A stretch of 64,000 nucleotides of DNA. Source: Paracoccaceae bacterium (GTDB taxonomy: Bacteria > Pseudomonadota > Alphaproteobacteria > Rhodobacterales > Rhodobacteraceae). Shown in pieces: positions 28,363 to 36,690 of this stretch (within the stretch, counting starts at the first letter, position 1; each line of letters begins with the position of its first letter). The stretch is from contig QWDA01000007.1 in the NCBI GenBank assembly GCA_003605175.1, forward strand, positions 124,001-188,000. The letters are read 5' to 3'. The notes below the pieces were generated by a model, which saw only the letters and a program-made list of their open reading frames with translations, searched no databases and was not told the origin of the DNA. The position numbers were made by a program, and so were the translations under genes.

Positions 28363-29289
28363 ATGTCCGACGCCAGCCTGATAACACGCGAGCCGGAGGC
28401 CCAGTTCGGCGACTACGTGGCGCTCCTGAAGCCCCGCGTGATGTCGCTCGTGGTCTTCACCGCGCTGGTCGGGCTTCTCGTCGCGCCGGTGCCGGTGCAC
28501 CCGATGATCGGCTTCACCGCGATCCTGTTCATCGCGGTGGGCGCCGGCGCCTCGGGCGCGCTCAACATGTGGTGGGACGCCGATATCGACGCGCTGATGC
28601 GCCGCACCGCGAAACGCCCGGTTCCCGCCGGCCGGGTCGGCGCCGAGGAAGCCGCCGCCATCGGCGTCGCGCTCTCGACGATCTCGGTCGTCATGCTCGG
28701 CCTTGCGACCAACTTCGTCGCCGCCGGGATGCTCGCCTTCACGATCTTCTTCTACGCCGTGATCTACACGATGTGGCTCAAGCGCTGGACGCCGCAGAAC
28801 ATCGTGATCGGCGGCGCCGCCGGCGCCTTTCCCCCGGTGATCGGCTGGGCCGCGGCGACGGGCACCATGCCGCTCGAGGCCTGGGGCATGTTCGCGCTGA
28901 TCTTCCTCTGGACCCCGCCGCATTTCTGGGCCCTCGCGCTGTTCATGAAGTCGGATTACGAGGATGCCGGCGTGCCGATGCTGACCGTCACCCACGGCCG
29001 CAAATCCACCCGTGCCCATATCCTCGCCTATACCGCGGTGCTCGCGCCCGCCGCCGTTGCGCTCGGGCTCACCTCGATCGGCGGCCCGGTCTACCTCGCC
29101 ACCGCGCTCGCGATGAACGCCTGGTTCCTCAAGGGCGCCTTTGCCATCTGGCGCCGTGACGAGATGCAGGCGGAACTCGACCGCTACGTCACCGAAAAGG
29201 CGTTCTTCCGCTTCTCGCTCTATTACCTCTTCGCGCATTTCGGCGCGCTTCTCGCCGATGCCGCGCTCCGCGTGACGGGGGCGCTCTGA
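28363..29289 (+). CDS. ctaB: Heme O synthase (protoheme IX farnesyltransferase)
   Basis: A 308-residue UbiA-family enzyme that adds a hydroxyethylfarnesyl group to heme b. Seven or more membrane helices. The prenyl-diphosphate motif is NMWWDADIDALMRRTAKRPV (NxxxD...D) and the second is VIYTMWLKRWTPQNIVIGG; WTPPHFWALALFMKSDYEDA is also characteristic. Ten bases after ctaC, within the same operon. Length is normal. Confidence 0.95.
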   Translation: MSDASLITREPEAQFGDYVALLKPRVMSLVVFTALVGLLVAPVPVHPMIGFTAILFIAVGAGASGALNMWWDADIDALMRRTAKRPVPAGRVGAEEAAAIGVALSTISVVMLGLATNFVAAGMLAFTIFFYAVIYTMWLKRWTPQNIVIGGAAGAFPPVIGWAAATGTMPLEAWGMFALIFLWTPPHFWALALFMKSDYEDAGVPMLTVTHGRKSTRAHILAYTAVLAPAAVALGLTSIGGPVYLATALAMNAWFLKGAFAIWRRDEMQAELDRYVTEKAFFRFSLYYLFAHFGALLADAALRVTGAL

Positions 29290-29290
29290 G

Positions 29291-29476
29291 ATGGCGATCC
29301 GCGCCGAGCACGACCTTCACCGCCGCCGCCGCTCCCGCAATGTCGGGCTCGGCCTCGTGCTCGCGGGTTTCGTCGCGGTGGTCTTCGGCCTGTCGGTCGT
29401 CAAGATCCGCATGCTCGGCGCCAGCCAGGCCTTCGACCACGTGCTGCGCCCGGAAATGCTGGAGCAGGACCAATGA
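29291..29476 (+). CDS. Small CoxF-like membrane protein of the cta operon
   Basis: A 61-residue protein with one membrane helix (LGLVLAGFVAVVFGLSVVKI), a basic N-terminus (RAEHDLHRRRRSRN), and a short acidic tail. Small single-helix genes occupy this place between ctaB and ctaG in other alphaproteobacteria, where they are sometimes named coxF; role in oxidase assembly is inferred. The ATG is two bases after the ctaB stop; the stop overlaps ctaG (ATGA). Confidence 0.75.
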   Translation: MAIRAEHDLHRRRRSRNVGLGLVLAGFVAVVFGLSVVKIRMLGASQAFDHVLRPEMLEQDQ

Positions 29477-30048
29477 GCGGCGACGGCCGCAACCGCACCG
29501 CGCTCCAGCTCGTGGGCGTCGTGGTGGTGATGGGCGCGCTCGCCTGGGCCGCCGTGCCCGCCTACAACCTGTTCTGCCGGGTCACCGGCTTCGGCGGCAC
29601 CACGGCGCGGGCCGAGGGCCCGGCCTCCGAGATCCTCGACCGCACGATCACCATCAAGTTCGATGCCTCCATCGAACGCGGCATGCCCTGGGAGTTCCGC
29701 CCGAAGCAGCCCGAGATGACGGTCCGCATCGGCGAGACCGGCCTTGCCTTCTACGAAGCCTACAACCCGACCGACCGGGTGATCGCCGGAACCGCGAGCT
29801 ACAACGTCGCGCCCTATTCCGCCGGCGGCTACTTCACCAAGATCGAGTGCTTCTGCTTCACCGAACAGGTGCTGCAGCCGCACCAGCGGGTGGAGATGCC
29901 CGTCACCTTCTATGTCGATCCGGAAATCGTCGAGGACGAGGAAGCGCGCTATGCGCAGCACATCACCCTGTCCTATACCTTCCACGAGACCGAGCTTCCC
30001 GAGGAGCAGGCCGCCCTGCCCCCCGCAACCGCAACCGAGCTGAACTGA
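29473..30048 (+). CDS. ctaG: CtaG (Cox11), copper chaperone for the CuB site
   Basis: A 191-residue protein anchored by one N-terminal helix ([20 protein letters not shown]) with a periplasmic domain. The copper-binding motif is [20 protein letters not shown] (CxC), and [15 protein letters not shown] follows, all diagnostic of Cox11. It delivers copper to CuB of subunit I. ATG 29473 overlaps the preceding stop by four bases. Operon position as usual. Confidence 0.95.
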   Translation: MSGDGRNRTALQLVGVVVVMGALAWAAVPAYNLFCRVTGFGGTTARAEGPASEILDRTITIKFDASIERGMPWEFRPKQPEMTVRIGETGLAFYEAYNPTDRVIAGTASYNVAPYSAGGYFTKIECFCFTEQVLQPHQRVEMPVTFYVDPEIVEDEEARYAQHITLSYTFHETELPEEQAALPPATATELN

Positions 30049-30070
30049 GGCCCAAACGAGGGACCAATCG

Positions 30071-30889
30071 ATGGCACACGAAAAGAACCACGACTACCAC
30101 ATCATCGCCCCGTCGATCTGGCCCCTGGTCGGCGCGGTCTCGGGCTTCACCATGCTGTTCGGCGCGGTGCTCTGGATGCATGCGATCACGCCCTTCATGT
30201 TCTGGATCGGCCTCGTGGGCGTGCTCTACACCATGTTCGCCTGGTGGTCCGAGGTGATCGCCGAGGCGAATGGCGGCGACCATACCCCGGTGGTCAGCAT
30301 CGGCCTCCGCTACGGCTTCATCATGTTCATCATGTCCGAGGTGATGTTCTTCGCGGCCTGGTTCTGGAGCTTCTTCAAGCACGCCATGTACCCGATGCAC
30401 ACCTATTTCGGCAGCGAAGTGGAAATGCCCGACATCCACTTCGTCGATCCGTTCCACCTGCCGCTCATCAACACCCTGGTCCTGCTGCTGTCGGGCTGCG
30501 CGGTGACCTGGGCGCACCACGCGCTCGTCCACAACGAAAGCCGCAAGGACGTGGAATGGGGCCTCCTGATCGGCGCACTGCTGGGCCTCTTCTTCACCTT
30601 CCTGCAGGGCTACGAATACGCCCATCTCCTCAACCACGAGGACTGGACCTTCGGCGGCATCGACTACTATTCGAACTTCTTCATGGCCACCGGCTTCCAC
30701 GGCGCCCACGTGATCATCGGGACGATCTTCCTCTTCGTCTGCTACTTCCGCGTCCGCGCCGGGCATTTCACGCCCGAGAAGCATATCGGCTTCGAGGCCG
30801 CCGCCTGGTACTGGCACTTCGTCGACGTGGTCTGGCTGTTCCTGTTCTTCGCGGTCTATATCTGGGGCTCGGGCCCGTCCCACGTCTGA
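30071..30889 (+). CDS. ctaE: Cytochrome c oxidase subunit III
   Basis: A 272-residue subunit III with seven helices. Signatures: [38 protein letters not shown] (with the conserved Glu), [38 protein letters not shown], and [20 protein letters not shown]. The ATG is 22 bases after ctaG, with GAGGG upstream. The following 180 bp contain a 36-codon ORF before surf1. Confidence 0.96.
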   Translation: MAHEKNHDYHIIAPSIWPLVGAVSGFTMLFGAVLWMHAITPFMFWIGLVGVLYTMFAWWSEVIAEANGGDHTPVVSIGLRYGFIMFIMSEVMFFAAWFWSFFKHAMYPMHTYFGSEVEMPDIHFVDPFHLPLINTLVLLLSGCAVTWAHHALVHNESRKDVEWGLLIGALLGLFFTFLQGYEYAHLLNHEDWTFGGIDYYSNFFMATGFHGAHVIIGTIFLFVCYFRVRAGHFTPEKHIGFEAAAWYWHFVDVVWLFLFFAVYIWGSGPSHV

Positions 30890-30963
30890 CGACCCGCGAC
30901 GCAAGGGTCGAGGGGGCGCGGCCATGCCGCGCCCTTTGCATTCCCGGAGAGGGGGATTCGGTC

Positions 30964-31074
30964 ATGAAGGCACTGCCGTTGGATGGCTTCCCTTGCTGGC
31001 GAAAACCCCGCCTGGGCGGCGCGTGTCGCCCTTGCCCGGAACAAGGCCCGAAGGGCCGCCGGGCAGCGCCATGA
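30964..31074 (+). CDS. Possible 36-residue leader ORF coupled to surf1
   Basis: ATG 30964 follows GGAGAGGGGG by about eight bases, a good ribosome site. The frame is open for 36 codons (MKALPLDGFPCWRKPRLGGA...) and ends TGA 31072-31074, overlapping the surf1 start as ATGA. The peptide has a Cys motif (CRPC). The last third of the ORF folds on paper into a hairpin: outer arms TGCCCGG/CCGGGCA and inner GGCCC-GAA-GGGCC, directly before the surf1 ATG, which lacks a ribosome site of its own. Coupled translation through this ORF would open that structure. It may instead be a non-functional leader. Confidence 0.45.
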   Translation: MKALPLDGFPCWRKPRLGGACRPCPEQGPKGRRAAP

Positions 31075-31745
31075 AGCGCTTCGCCGTTCCCCTCCTGATC
31101 GGCATCGTCGGCGTCGCGATCCTGTGCGCGCTGGGGCTCTGGCAGCTCCGCCGCCTGGAATGGAAGGAAACCGCCCTCGCCCAGATCGCGGCCCGGATCG
31201 CCGCCGATCCCGTCCCGATCCCGACGCATCCCGACCCCGAGACCGACCGCTACCTCGCCGTCACCGCCACCGGCACGATCACCGGTGAGGAAATCCACGT
31301 CCTCGTCTCGACCCGCGAACTCGGCGCCGCCTTCCGCATCGTCTCGCTGTTCCTCACCGAAGACGGCCGCCGCCTGCTTCTCGACCGCGGCGTGGTCCCC
31401 AGCGACGCCAAGGACAATCCCCGCCCGCCGGTCGAGGCCACCGTCACCGGCAACCTCCTCTGGCCCGACGAGACCGACGCCTTCACCCCCGACCCGGACC
31501 TGGCCACCAATATCTGGTTCGCCCGCGATGCCACGCGAATGTCCGGGGAACTCGCCGCCGAGCCCTTCCTGATCGTCGTCCGGGAAACCTCGGAAAGCGG
31601 CGCCCGGGTGACACCCCTGCCGGTCGACACCGCCGGCATACCCAACGATCACCTCCAATACGCGATCACCTGGTTCGGCCTGGCTCTGGTCTGGGCCGGG
31701 ATGACGCTCTACTGGATCACGCGGATCGCCCGCGGGAAAGGCTGA
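31071..31745 (+). CDS. surf1: SURF1 family cytochrome oxidase assembly protein
   Basis: A 224-residue protein with a membrane helix at each end: LLIGIVGVAILCALGLWQLR, and AITWFGLALVWAGMTLYW. The loop between carries the family's LGLWQLRRLEWKE start and LLLDRGVVPSDAKD. SURF1 inserts heme a into subunit I. Position after ctaE is standard. ATG 31071 has no good ribosome site; it overlaps the stop codon of the preceding small ORF. A DUF983 gene, often found here, is absent. Confidence 0.93.
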   Translation: MKRFAVPLLIGIVGVAILCALGLWQLRRLEWKETALAQIAARIAADPVPIPTHPDPETDRYLAVTATGTITGEEIHVLVSTRELGAAFRIVSLFLTEDGRRLLLDRGVVPSDAKDNPRPPVEATVTGNLLWPDETDAFTPDPDLATNIWFARDATRMSGELAAEPFLIVVRETSESGARVTPLPVDTAGIPNDHLQYAITWFGLALVWAGMTLYWITRIARGKG

Positions 31746-31751
31746 CACGAC

Positions 31752-33143
31752 ATGCGCTACGTCTCGACACGGGGTCAGGCCCCGGTGCTCGGCTTCGAGG
31801 ATACGATGCTCGCGGGCCTCGCCCGCGACGGCGGGCTCTACGTGCCCGAAACCGTGCCCGGCCTCATCGCCCCCGAGATCGCCGCCCTCGCCGGCCTCTC
31901 CTACGAGGAAGCCGCCTTCCGCGTCATGCAGCCCTTCCTCGGCGGCGCCATCGAAGACGACGCCTTCTGCGCGCTGATCGCCCGCGCCTATGCCGGCTTC
32001 GGCCACCCCGCCCGCGCGCCCCTGAAGCAGCTCGGCCCGAACCACTTCCTCCTGGAACTGTTCCACGGCCCCACGCTCGCCTTCAAGGATTTCGCGATGC
32101 AGCTCATCGGCCAGATGTTCCAGCACGTGCTGGAACGCCGCGGCAGCCGCATCACCATCGTCGGCGCCACCTCCGGAGACACCGGCTCCGCCGCCATCGA
32201 GGCCTTCAAGGGCCTCGAAAACGTGGATGTCTACATCCTCTTCCCCCATGGCCGCGTCTCCGAGGTGCAGCGCCGCCAGATGACCACGCCCAGCGAGGCC
32301 AATGTCCACGCCCTCGCCCTCGACGGCGATTTCGACGATTGCCAGGCCGCGGTGAAGGCGATGTTCAACGACCACGCCTTCCGAGACCGCGTCGGCCTCT
32401 CGGCGGTGAACTCGATCAACTGGGCCCGCGTCCTCGCCCAGGTCGTCTACTACTTCACCTCGGCCGTCGCCCTCGGCGCGCCGCACCGCAAGGTCTCCTT
32501 CACCGTGCCGACCGGCAATTTCGGCGACATCTTCGCGGGCCAGATCGCCAAGCGCATGGGCCTTCCGATCGAGAAACTGGTGATCGCCACCAACCAGAAC
32601 GACATCCTGCACCGCACCTTCGCCAGCGGGCGGCACGAGAAGCACGGCGTCACCCCCTCGATCAGCCCCTCGATGGACATCCAGGTCTCCTCGAACTTCG
32701 AACGCGCGCTGTTCGAGGCCTACGGACGCGACGGCAACGCGGTCGCCCAGCTCATGGACGAACTCGCCACCGACGGCGGCTTCCCCGTCAGCCAGGGCGC
32801 ACTCGAAGCCTTGCGCGAAACCTACTCCTCCGGCCGCGCCTCCGAGGAGGAGACCCGCGCCACGATCCGTGCGATCCACGCCGCCACCAGCGAGGTCCTC
32901 TGCCCGCATTCCGCCGTCGGCGCCAAGGTCGCCGCCGAGCACCTCTCCGGCCCCACGCCGATGATCACGCTGGCCACCGCGCATCCCGCGAAATTCCCCG
33001 ACGCCGTGGAGGAAGCCACCGGCATTCGCCCGCCCCTTCCCAAGCGGATGGCCGATCTGTATGACCGTTCGGAGCGCGTGACACGTGTCGCCAACGATGT
33101 CGGCGCACTCAAAGCCCTGATCGAGGAGCAGGCGAAACCTTGA
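31752..33143 (+). CDS. thrC: Threonine synthase
   Basis: A 463-residue PLP enzyme converting O-phosphohomoserine to threonine. It starts MRYVSTRGQAPVLGFEDTML; the PLP Lys is in GPTLAFKDFAMQLIGQMFQ. Also seen: ITIVGATSGDTGSAAIEAF (PLP phosphate loop) and VPTGNFGDIFAGQIAKRMGL. This long form (about 460-residue, class II thrC) is typical of proteobacteria. Six bases after surf1; stop overlaps the M16 peptidase start. Confidence 0.96.
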   Translation: MRYVSTRGQAPVLGFEDTMLAGLARDGGLYVPETVPGLIAPEIAALAGLSYEEAAFRVMQPFLGGAIEDDAFCALIARAYAGFGHPARAPLKQLGPNHFLLELFHGPTLAFKDFAMQLIGQMFQHVLERRGSRITIVGATSGDTGSAAIEAFKGLENVDVYILFPHGRVSEVQRRQMTTPSEANVHALALDGDFDDCQAAVKAMFNDHAFRDRVGLSAVNSINWARVLAQVVYYFTSAVALGAPHRKVSFTVPTGNFGDIFAGQIAKRMGLPIEKLVIATNQNDILHRTFASGRHEKHGVTPSISPSMDIQVSSNFERALFEAYGRDGNAVAQLMDELATDGGFPVSQGALEALRETYSSGRASEEETRATIRAIHAATSEVLCPHSAVGAKVAAEHLSGPTPMITLATAHPAKFPDAVEEATGIRPPLPKRMADLYDRSERVTRVANDVGALKALIEEQAKP

Positions 33144-34402
33144 CCGTCAGAACCCATACCCTGCCGAACGGCTTCCGGATCGTCACCGAGAACATGCCCG
33201 GTCTCAAATCCGCGGCGCTCGGGATCTGGGTCACCGCCGGCGGGCGCCACGAACGCGCCGACCAGAACGGCATCGCGCATTTCCTCGAGCACATGGCCTT
33301 CAAGGGCACCAGCACCCGCTCGCCACAGCAGATCGCCGAGGCCATCGAGGATGTGGGCGGCTACATCAACGCCTACACCTCGCGCGAGATGACCGCCTAT
33401 TACGCCCGCGTCCTCGAGGACGACGTGGAGCTCGCGCTCGACGTGATCTCCGACATCCTCCTGAACCCGGTCTTCGACCCCAAGGAGATCGAGGTCGAAC
33501 GCCACGTGATCCTCCAGGAGATCGGCCAGGCCCACGACACGCCCGACGACATCATCTTCGACTGGCTCCAGGAAGAGGCCTTCCCCGACCAGCCGCTCGG
33601 CCGCTCGATCCTCGGCCCCGCGGAGATGGTGCAGTCCTTCTCGCGCGACGATCTCTCCGCCTTCGTCGCCGAACGCTACGGGCCCGGCGAGATGATCCTC
33701 TCCGCCGCCGGCGCGGTGGACCACGACCGGATCGTCGCCCAGGCGGCCGAGGTGTTCGGCGGGCTCAAGCCCGTCGCCCGCGGCGCCTTCGACCCGGCCC
33801 GCTGGGGCGGCGGCGAGCGCCGCGTGACCAAGCGGCTGGAACAGGCCCATATGGCGCTCGGTTTCGAACTGCCGGGCTACCGCGCGCCCGACCTCTACGC
33901 GAGCCAGATCTATTCCTCCGCCCTCGGCGGCGGCATGTCCTCGCGCCTGTTCCAGGAGCTCCGCGAAAAGCGCGGGCTCTGCTACACGATCTTCGCCCAG
34001 GCCGGCGCCTATTCGGACAGCGGGCTGATGACGATCTATGCCGGCACCGGCAAGGCCGAGATCGCCGAGCTGCTGACGCTCACCGTCGCCGAGATGAAAC
34101 GCGCCGCCGACGGCATGACCCCGCAGGAGATCGACCGGGCGCGGGCGCAGATGAAGGCCGGGCTCCTGATGGGCCTCGAATCCCCCTCCTCGCGCGCCGA
34201 GCGGATCGCCCGGCTCTTGTCGATCTGGGGCCGCGTGCCGACGCTCGAGGAAACCGTCGCCAGGATCGACGCGGTGACCGCCGAGGACGTGCGCGACATC
34301 GCCCAGCGCCTCGCCGAGGGCGGCAGCGCCGCGCTCGCGCTCTACGGGCCCGTGGCCAAGGCGCCCGCGCTCGACGCCCTGACCGCGAGGCTCGCCGCCT
34401 GA
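33140..34402 (+). CDS. M16-family zinc peptidase (processing-peptidase-like)
   Basis: A 420-residue metallopeptidase with inverted zinc motif HFLEH (HxxEH) in NGIAHFLEHMAFKGTSTRS and the downstream Glu in EVERHVILQEIGQAHDTPDD. A second half (VTKRLEQAHMALGFELPGYR, GMSSRLFQELREKRGLCYTI) completes the duplicated M16 fold. Similar proteins are called mitochondrial-processing-peptidase-like or PqqL-type; substrate unknown. The start is TTG 33140, sharing TTGA with the thrC stop. It is then coupled to the following GNAT gene (TGATG). Confidence 0.88.
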   Translation: MTVRTHTLPNGFRIVTENMPGLKSAALGIWVTAGGRHERADQNGIAHFLEHMAFKGTSTRSPQQIAEAIEDVGGYINAYTSREMTAYYARVLEDDVELALDVISDILLNPVFDPKEIEVERHVILQEIGQAHDTPDDIIFDWLQEEAFPDQPLGRSILGPAEMVQSFSRDDLSAFVAERYGPGEMILSAAGAVDHDRIVAQAAEVFGGLKPVARGAFDPARWGGGERRVTKRLEQAHMALGFELPGYRAPDLYASQIYSSALGGGMSSRLFQELREKRGLCYTIFAQAGAYSDSGLMTIYAGTGKAEIAELLTLTVAEMKRAADGMTPQEIDRARAQMKAGLLMGLESPSSRAERIARLLSIWGRVPTLEETVARIDAVTAEDVRDIAQRLAEGGSAALALYGPVAKAPALDALTARLAA

Positions 34403-34980
34403 TGCTGATGCGGCGCAAGCGGGTCCGGATCGAGACCGACCGCCTGACGCTGCGCCCGCCCCAGCATGGCGACTACCGCGACTGGTCCGGAATCCGCGAG
34501 GAGAGCCGCGACTTCCTCGCGCCGTGGGAGCCCACATGGGCGCCCGACCACCTGACCCGCCGCGCCTTCACCAACCGCGTCTACTGGGCGCAGCGCTCGC
34601 TCGCCGCCGACCGGGCGCTGCCCTTGTTCCTGTTCGAACGCAGCTCGGGCGCGCTCGTCGGCGCGATCACCCTCGACAATTTCCAGCGTGGCCCCAGCCA
34701 GGCGGCGACGCTCGGCTACTGGGTCGGCCAACGCCACGCGCGCAAGGGCTACATGAGCGAGGCGGTGCGCGCGACCGTTCACCATGCCTTCACCCAGCTC
34801 GACCTCTCCCGCATCACCGCCGGCTGCCTCGCCGAGAACGCCCCGTCCCGCGGGCTCCTGGAGAAATGCGGCTTCAAGTACGAGGGCGTCGCCCAGGCCT
34901 ATCTGAAGATCAACGGCCGCTGGCGGAACCACGTGCTCTACGCGATGCTCCGCGCCGACCGGCGGGGGGTCAAGGGGTGA
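34402..34980 (+). CDS. RimJ/RimL-type GNAT N-acetyltransferase
   Basis: A 192-residue acetyltransferase. N-terminal RKRVRIETDRLTLRPPQHGD, then LVGAITLDNFQRGPSQAATL, LGYWVGQRHARKGYMSEAVR (acetyl-CoA loop) and LSRITAGCLAENAPSRGLLE with KCGFKYEGVAQAYLKING are the RimJ/RimL pattern, which acetylates ribosomal-protein N-termini. The target here is not known. It overlaps the M16 gene by one base, so it is cotranscribed. Confidence 0.87.
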   Translation: MLMRRKRVRIETDRLTLRPPQHGDYRDWSGIREESRDFLAPWEPTWAPDHLTRRAFTNRVYWAQRSLAADRALPLFLFERSSGALVGAITLDNFQRGPSQAATLGYWVGQRHARKGYMSEAVRATVHHAFTQLDLSRITAGCLAENAPSRGLLEKCGFKYEGVAQAYLKINGRWRNHVLYAMLRADRRGVKG

Positions 34981-34988
34981 GGGCCGGT

Positions 34989-35043
34989 TCCGCCGAAGGC
35001 GGACAATCGGTCCAGTGGACCGATTGAGGCCCGAACGCGCGGA
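34989..35043 (+). repeat. Structured 55-nt element, copy 2
   Basis: Hairpin a: TCCGCC-GAA-GGCGGA (34989-35003). Hairpin b: 10-bp stem CAATCGGTCC/GGACCGATTG with AGT loop (35004-35026). Tail AGGCCCGAACGCGCGGA (35027-35043). Same layout as copy 1 (25158-25212): each segment has the same length; stems differ but pair perfectly; tails agree at 15 of 17 bases. It starts eight bases after the GNAT stop codon. Confidence 0.7.
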
Positions 35044-35088
35044 GCACAGGAGATGCCCCGGTCCGGCGTAGCCCCGCCGCGAACGCCC

Positions 35089-35808
35089 TCACCGGGGCAA
35101 ATCGCGGAACGGGCAAACATCCGCCTCGAAGGGCACATGGCGCCGCCGGAAACGCGTGCCCTCGACCTGCTCCGGCCGGCTGATCCGGTCCATCCGGAAA
35201 TGCCGGAAATCTCCCCGCGCGGGATCCCAGGCCACCAGGTACCACAAGGGCGGCAGGATCAGCATCGCCTGCGGTTCGACCTCGCGCCGGCTGTCGCCAC
35301 CCCGCGCGTCGCGATACAGGAACCGGAGATGCATCCGCTCCAGGAACGCGGTCTCGAACGCGGGCAGCAGGCCGGGATCCATCGCCCCCATGTCCGACAG
35401 GTCCTGCTGCGGCGATAGCTGCCCGACATGCAGGCAGTCGAGAAACCGGCGCAGGTCGCGCACCTTGTCCGCAGGCAGCGCCCTCTCGATCTTGGCGAGC
35501 CCCGCATCGGCAAGCGCGGAAAACGGCAGGCTGCGGGCCGCCCGCATCGCCGCGACGCTGATGAGAAGCGCGAAGACCTCGGCAACCGAGAGCCGCGCCG
35601 TGGTCTGCACCGAACGCGGATCGAGCTGCACGCCGCCGCCGCGCCCGGGCTCCGATTGGATGACGAAGCCCTCATCGCGCAGCGCAGCGATGTCGCGCAG
35701 GACGGTGCGTCTTGAGGCGCCGACCTCCCGCGCCAGTTCGGCGACGGTCGACGTACCGCAACGGCGCAGATTGCGCACGATGGCGTCGTGGCGCTCGCGA
35801 ACATTCAT
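35089..35808 (-). CDS. WYL-domain (YafY-type) transcriptional regulator
   Basis: A 239-residue regulator. An N-terminal DeoR-like HTH (STVAELAREVGASRRTVLRD, then IAALRDEGFVIQSEPGRGGG) is followed by a WYL domain with PPLWYLVAWDPARGDFRHFR (the WYL triad) and a basic DRISRPEQ segment. WYL proteins often act on ligand or nucleic-acid signals. ATG 35808. It is divergent from the RidA gene; a near-perfect palindrome lies 21 bp upstream of its start. Confidence 0.88.
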   Translation of the reverse strand: MNVRERHDAIVRNLRRCGTSTVAELAREVGASRRTVLRDIAALRDEGFVIQSEPGRGGGVQLDPRSVQTTARLSVAEVFALLISVAAMRAARSLPFSALADAGLAKIERALPADKVRDLRRFLDCLHVGQLSPQQDLSDMGAMDPGLLPAFETAFLERMHLRFLYRDARGGDSRREVEPQAMLILPPLWYLVAWDPARGDFRHFRMDRISRPEQVEGTRFRRRHVPFEADVCPFRDLPR

Positions 35809-35828
35809 CTGGGCGCACCGTCACTTAT

Positions 35829-35847
35829 GGTGCCAGGAATTGGCACC
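35829..35847. promoter_or_regulatory. Candidate operator of the WYL/RidA divergent pair
   Basis: GGTGCCA-GGAAT-TGGCACC, a perfect 7-bp inverted repeat in the 87-bp divergent region. Likely bound by the WYL regulator. Confidence 0.55.
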
Positions 35848-35895
35848 GTTTCCGTCTAGGTCCTTGCGGCACATCACGGCAAGGAGAATCCGACC

Positions 35896-36291
35896 ATGCG
35901 ACGTATCGCGGTAAACCCCTGGGACTGGTCCCTGAAGCTCGGCTACAATCAGGCCGAGATCATCGAAGGCGCCTCGCGCCAATTGATCTGCGCCGGCCAG
36001 ACGGCGGTCGACGGCGCCGGCAGCCCCCAATATCCCGGCGACATGCGCGGCCAGATCGGCCTGGCACTGGACAACCTGGAGGCGGTGCTCGCCGGGGCGA
36101 ACATGGGCCTGGAGAATATCGTCCGGCTCGTCGTCTATGCCACCGACGTGGATGCGGCATTGAAGAATTTCGACCTCCTGGGTGCGCGCTTCGGCCCGAT
36201 CCGCTGCGCCCCGCCGATGACGCTCCTGGGCGTGACCCGGCTCGCGATCCCGGACCTCCTGGTCGAGTTCGAGGCGACCGCCTCGGCCTGA
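35896..36291 (+). CDS. RidA-family protein (YjgF/Rid)
   Basis: A 131-residue small trimeric-type RidA protein. Family features: ICAGQTAVDGAGSPQYPGDM (substrate loop), GLENIVRLVVYATDVDAALK, FGPIRCAPPMTLLGVTRLAI, LVEFEATASA. The position equivalent to the catalytic Arg of RidA sits in 'CAPPMTLLGVTRL', so activity on imines is uncertain. ATG 35896 with AAGGAG 10 bases upstream. Divergent from the WYL regulator. Confidence 0.82.
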   Translation: MRRIAVNPWDWSLKLGYNQAEIIEGASRQLICAGQTAVDGAGSPQYPGDMRGQIGLALDNLEAVLAGANMGLENIVRLVVYATDVDAALKNFDLLGARFGPIRCAPPMTLLGVTRLAIPDLLVEFEATASA

Positions 36292-36408
36292 CCCAGCGAC
36301 GAGTCGTAGCGGCCAACGGGCACGCGGACCAGGAGGGCCGCGTCCCTGACGCCCCCGCCGGCCACCCGGGGGAGGCGGCCAATCCCGGCCGCGGCTGGCG
36401 GGCGGGCC

Positions 36409-36433
36409 GCTGTCGGGCCGAAGGCCCGGCAGC
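36409..36433 (+). terminator. Hairpin in the RidA-scoA gap
   Basis: An 11-nt stem with GAA loop, GCTGTCGGGCC/GGCCCGGCAGC, one mismatch. It lies 118 bp after the RidA stop. The 399-bp gap 36292-36690 otherwise contains the 11-bp tandem repeat (36560-36603) and no gene that I can support. Confidence 0.45.
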
Positions 36434-36559
36434 CGGGGCGCCGGACAGCCCGGCCGCCCCGACCGCGCCGCACGGCAAGGGACAGGGCCGGCGCGCGGAA
36501 CGGCCGCGAGCTGATCCGCCGCCAGAAGCACCGCGGCAAAGCCCCTTGGCGCACTTCCG

Positions 36560-36603
36560 GTGTACGGGTTGTGTACAGGTTGTGTACAGGTTGTGCGCGG
36601 GTG
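36560..36603 (+). repeat. 11-bp tandem repeat upstream of scoAB
   Basis: Four consecutive 11-bp units: GTGTACGGGTT, GTGTACAGGTT, GTGTACAGGTT, GTGCGCGGGTG. The first three differ at one base; the fourth is diverged. 11 bp is close to one DNA turn, so the units present the same face. It is 88 bp before scoA. A possible promoter TTGACT (36629-36634) with CAGAAA (36652-36657) lies between. Confidence 0.75.
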
Positions 36604-36690
36604 TTTCGGCTCTGCTGCGGCGCAGCGATTGACTTCCTTCCGCCCCTTCGCCAGAAACCTCGGGGAATACCGGACAGCGGGGGAGACAGC

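Noticed and set aside
30768-32984. 738-codon open frame on the minus strand
   Set aside because: Antisense to surf1 and thrC, low-complexity Gly/Asp-rich translation.
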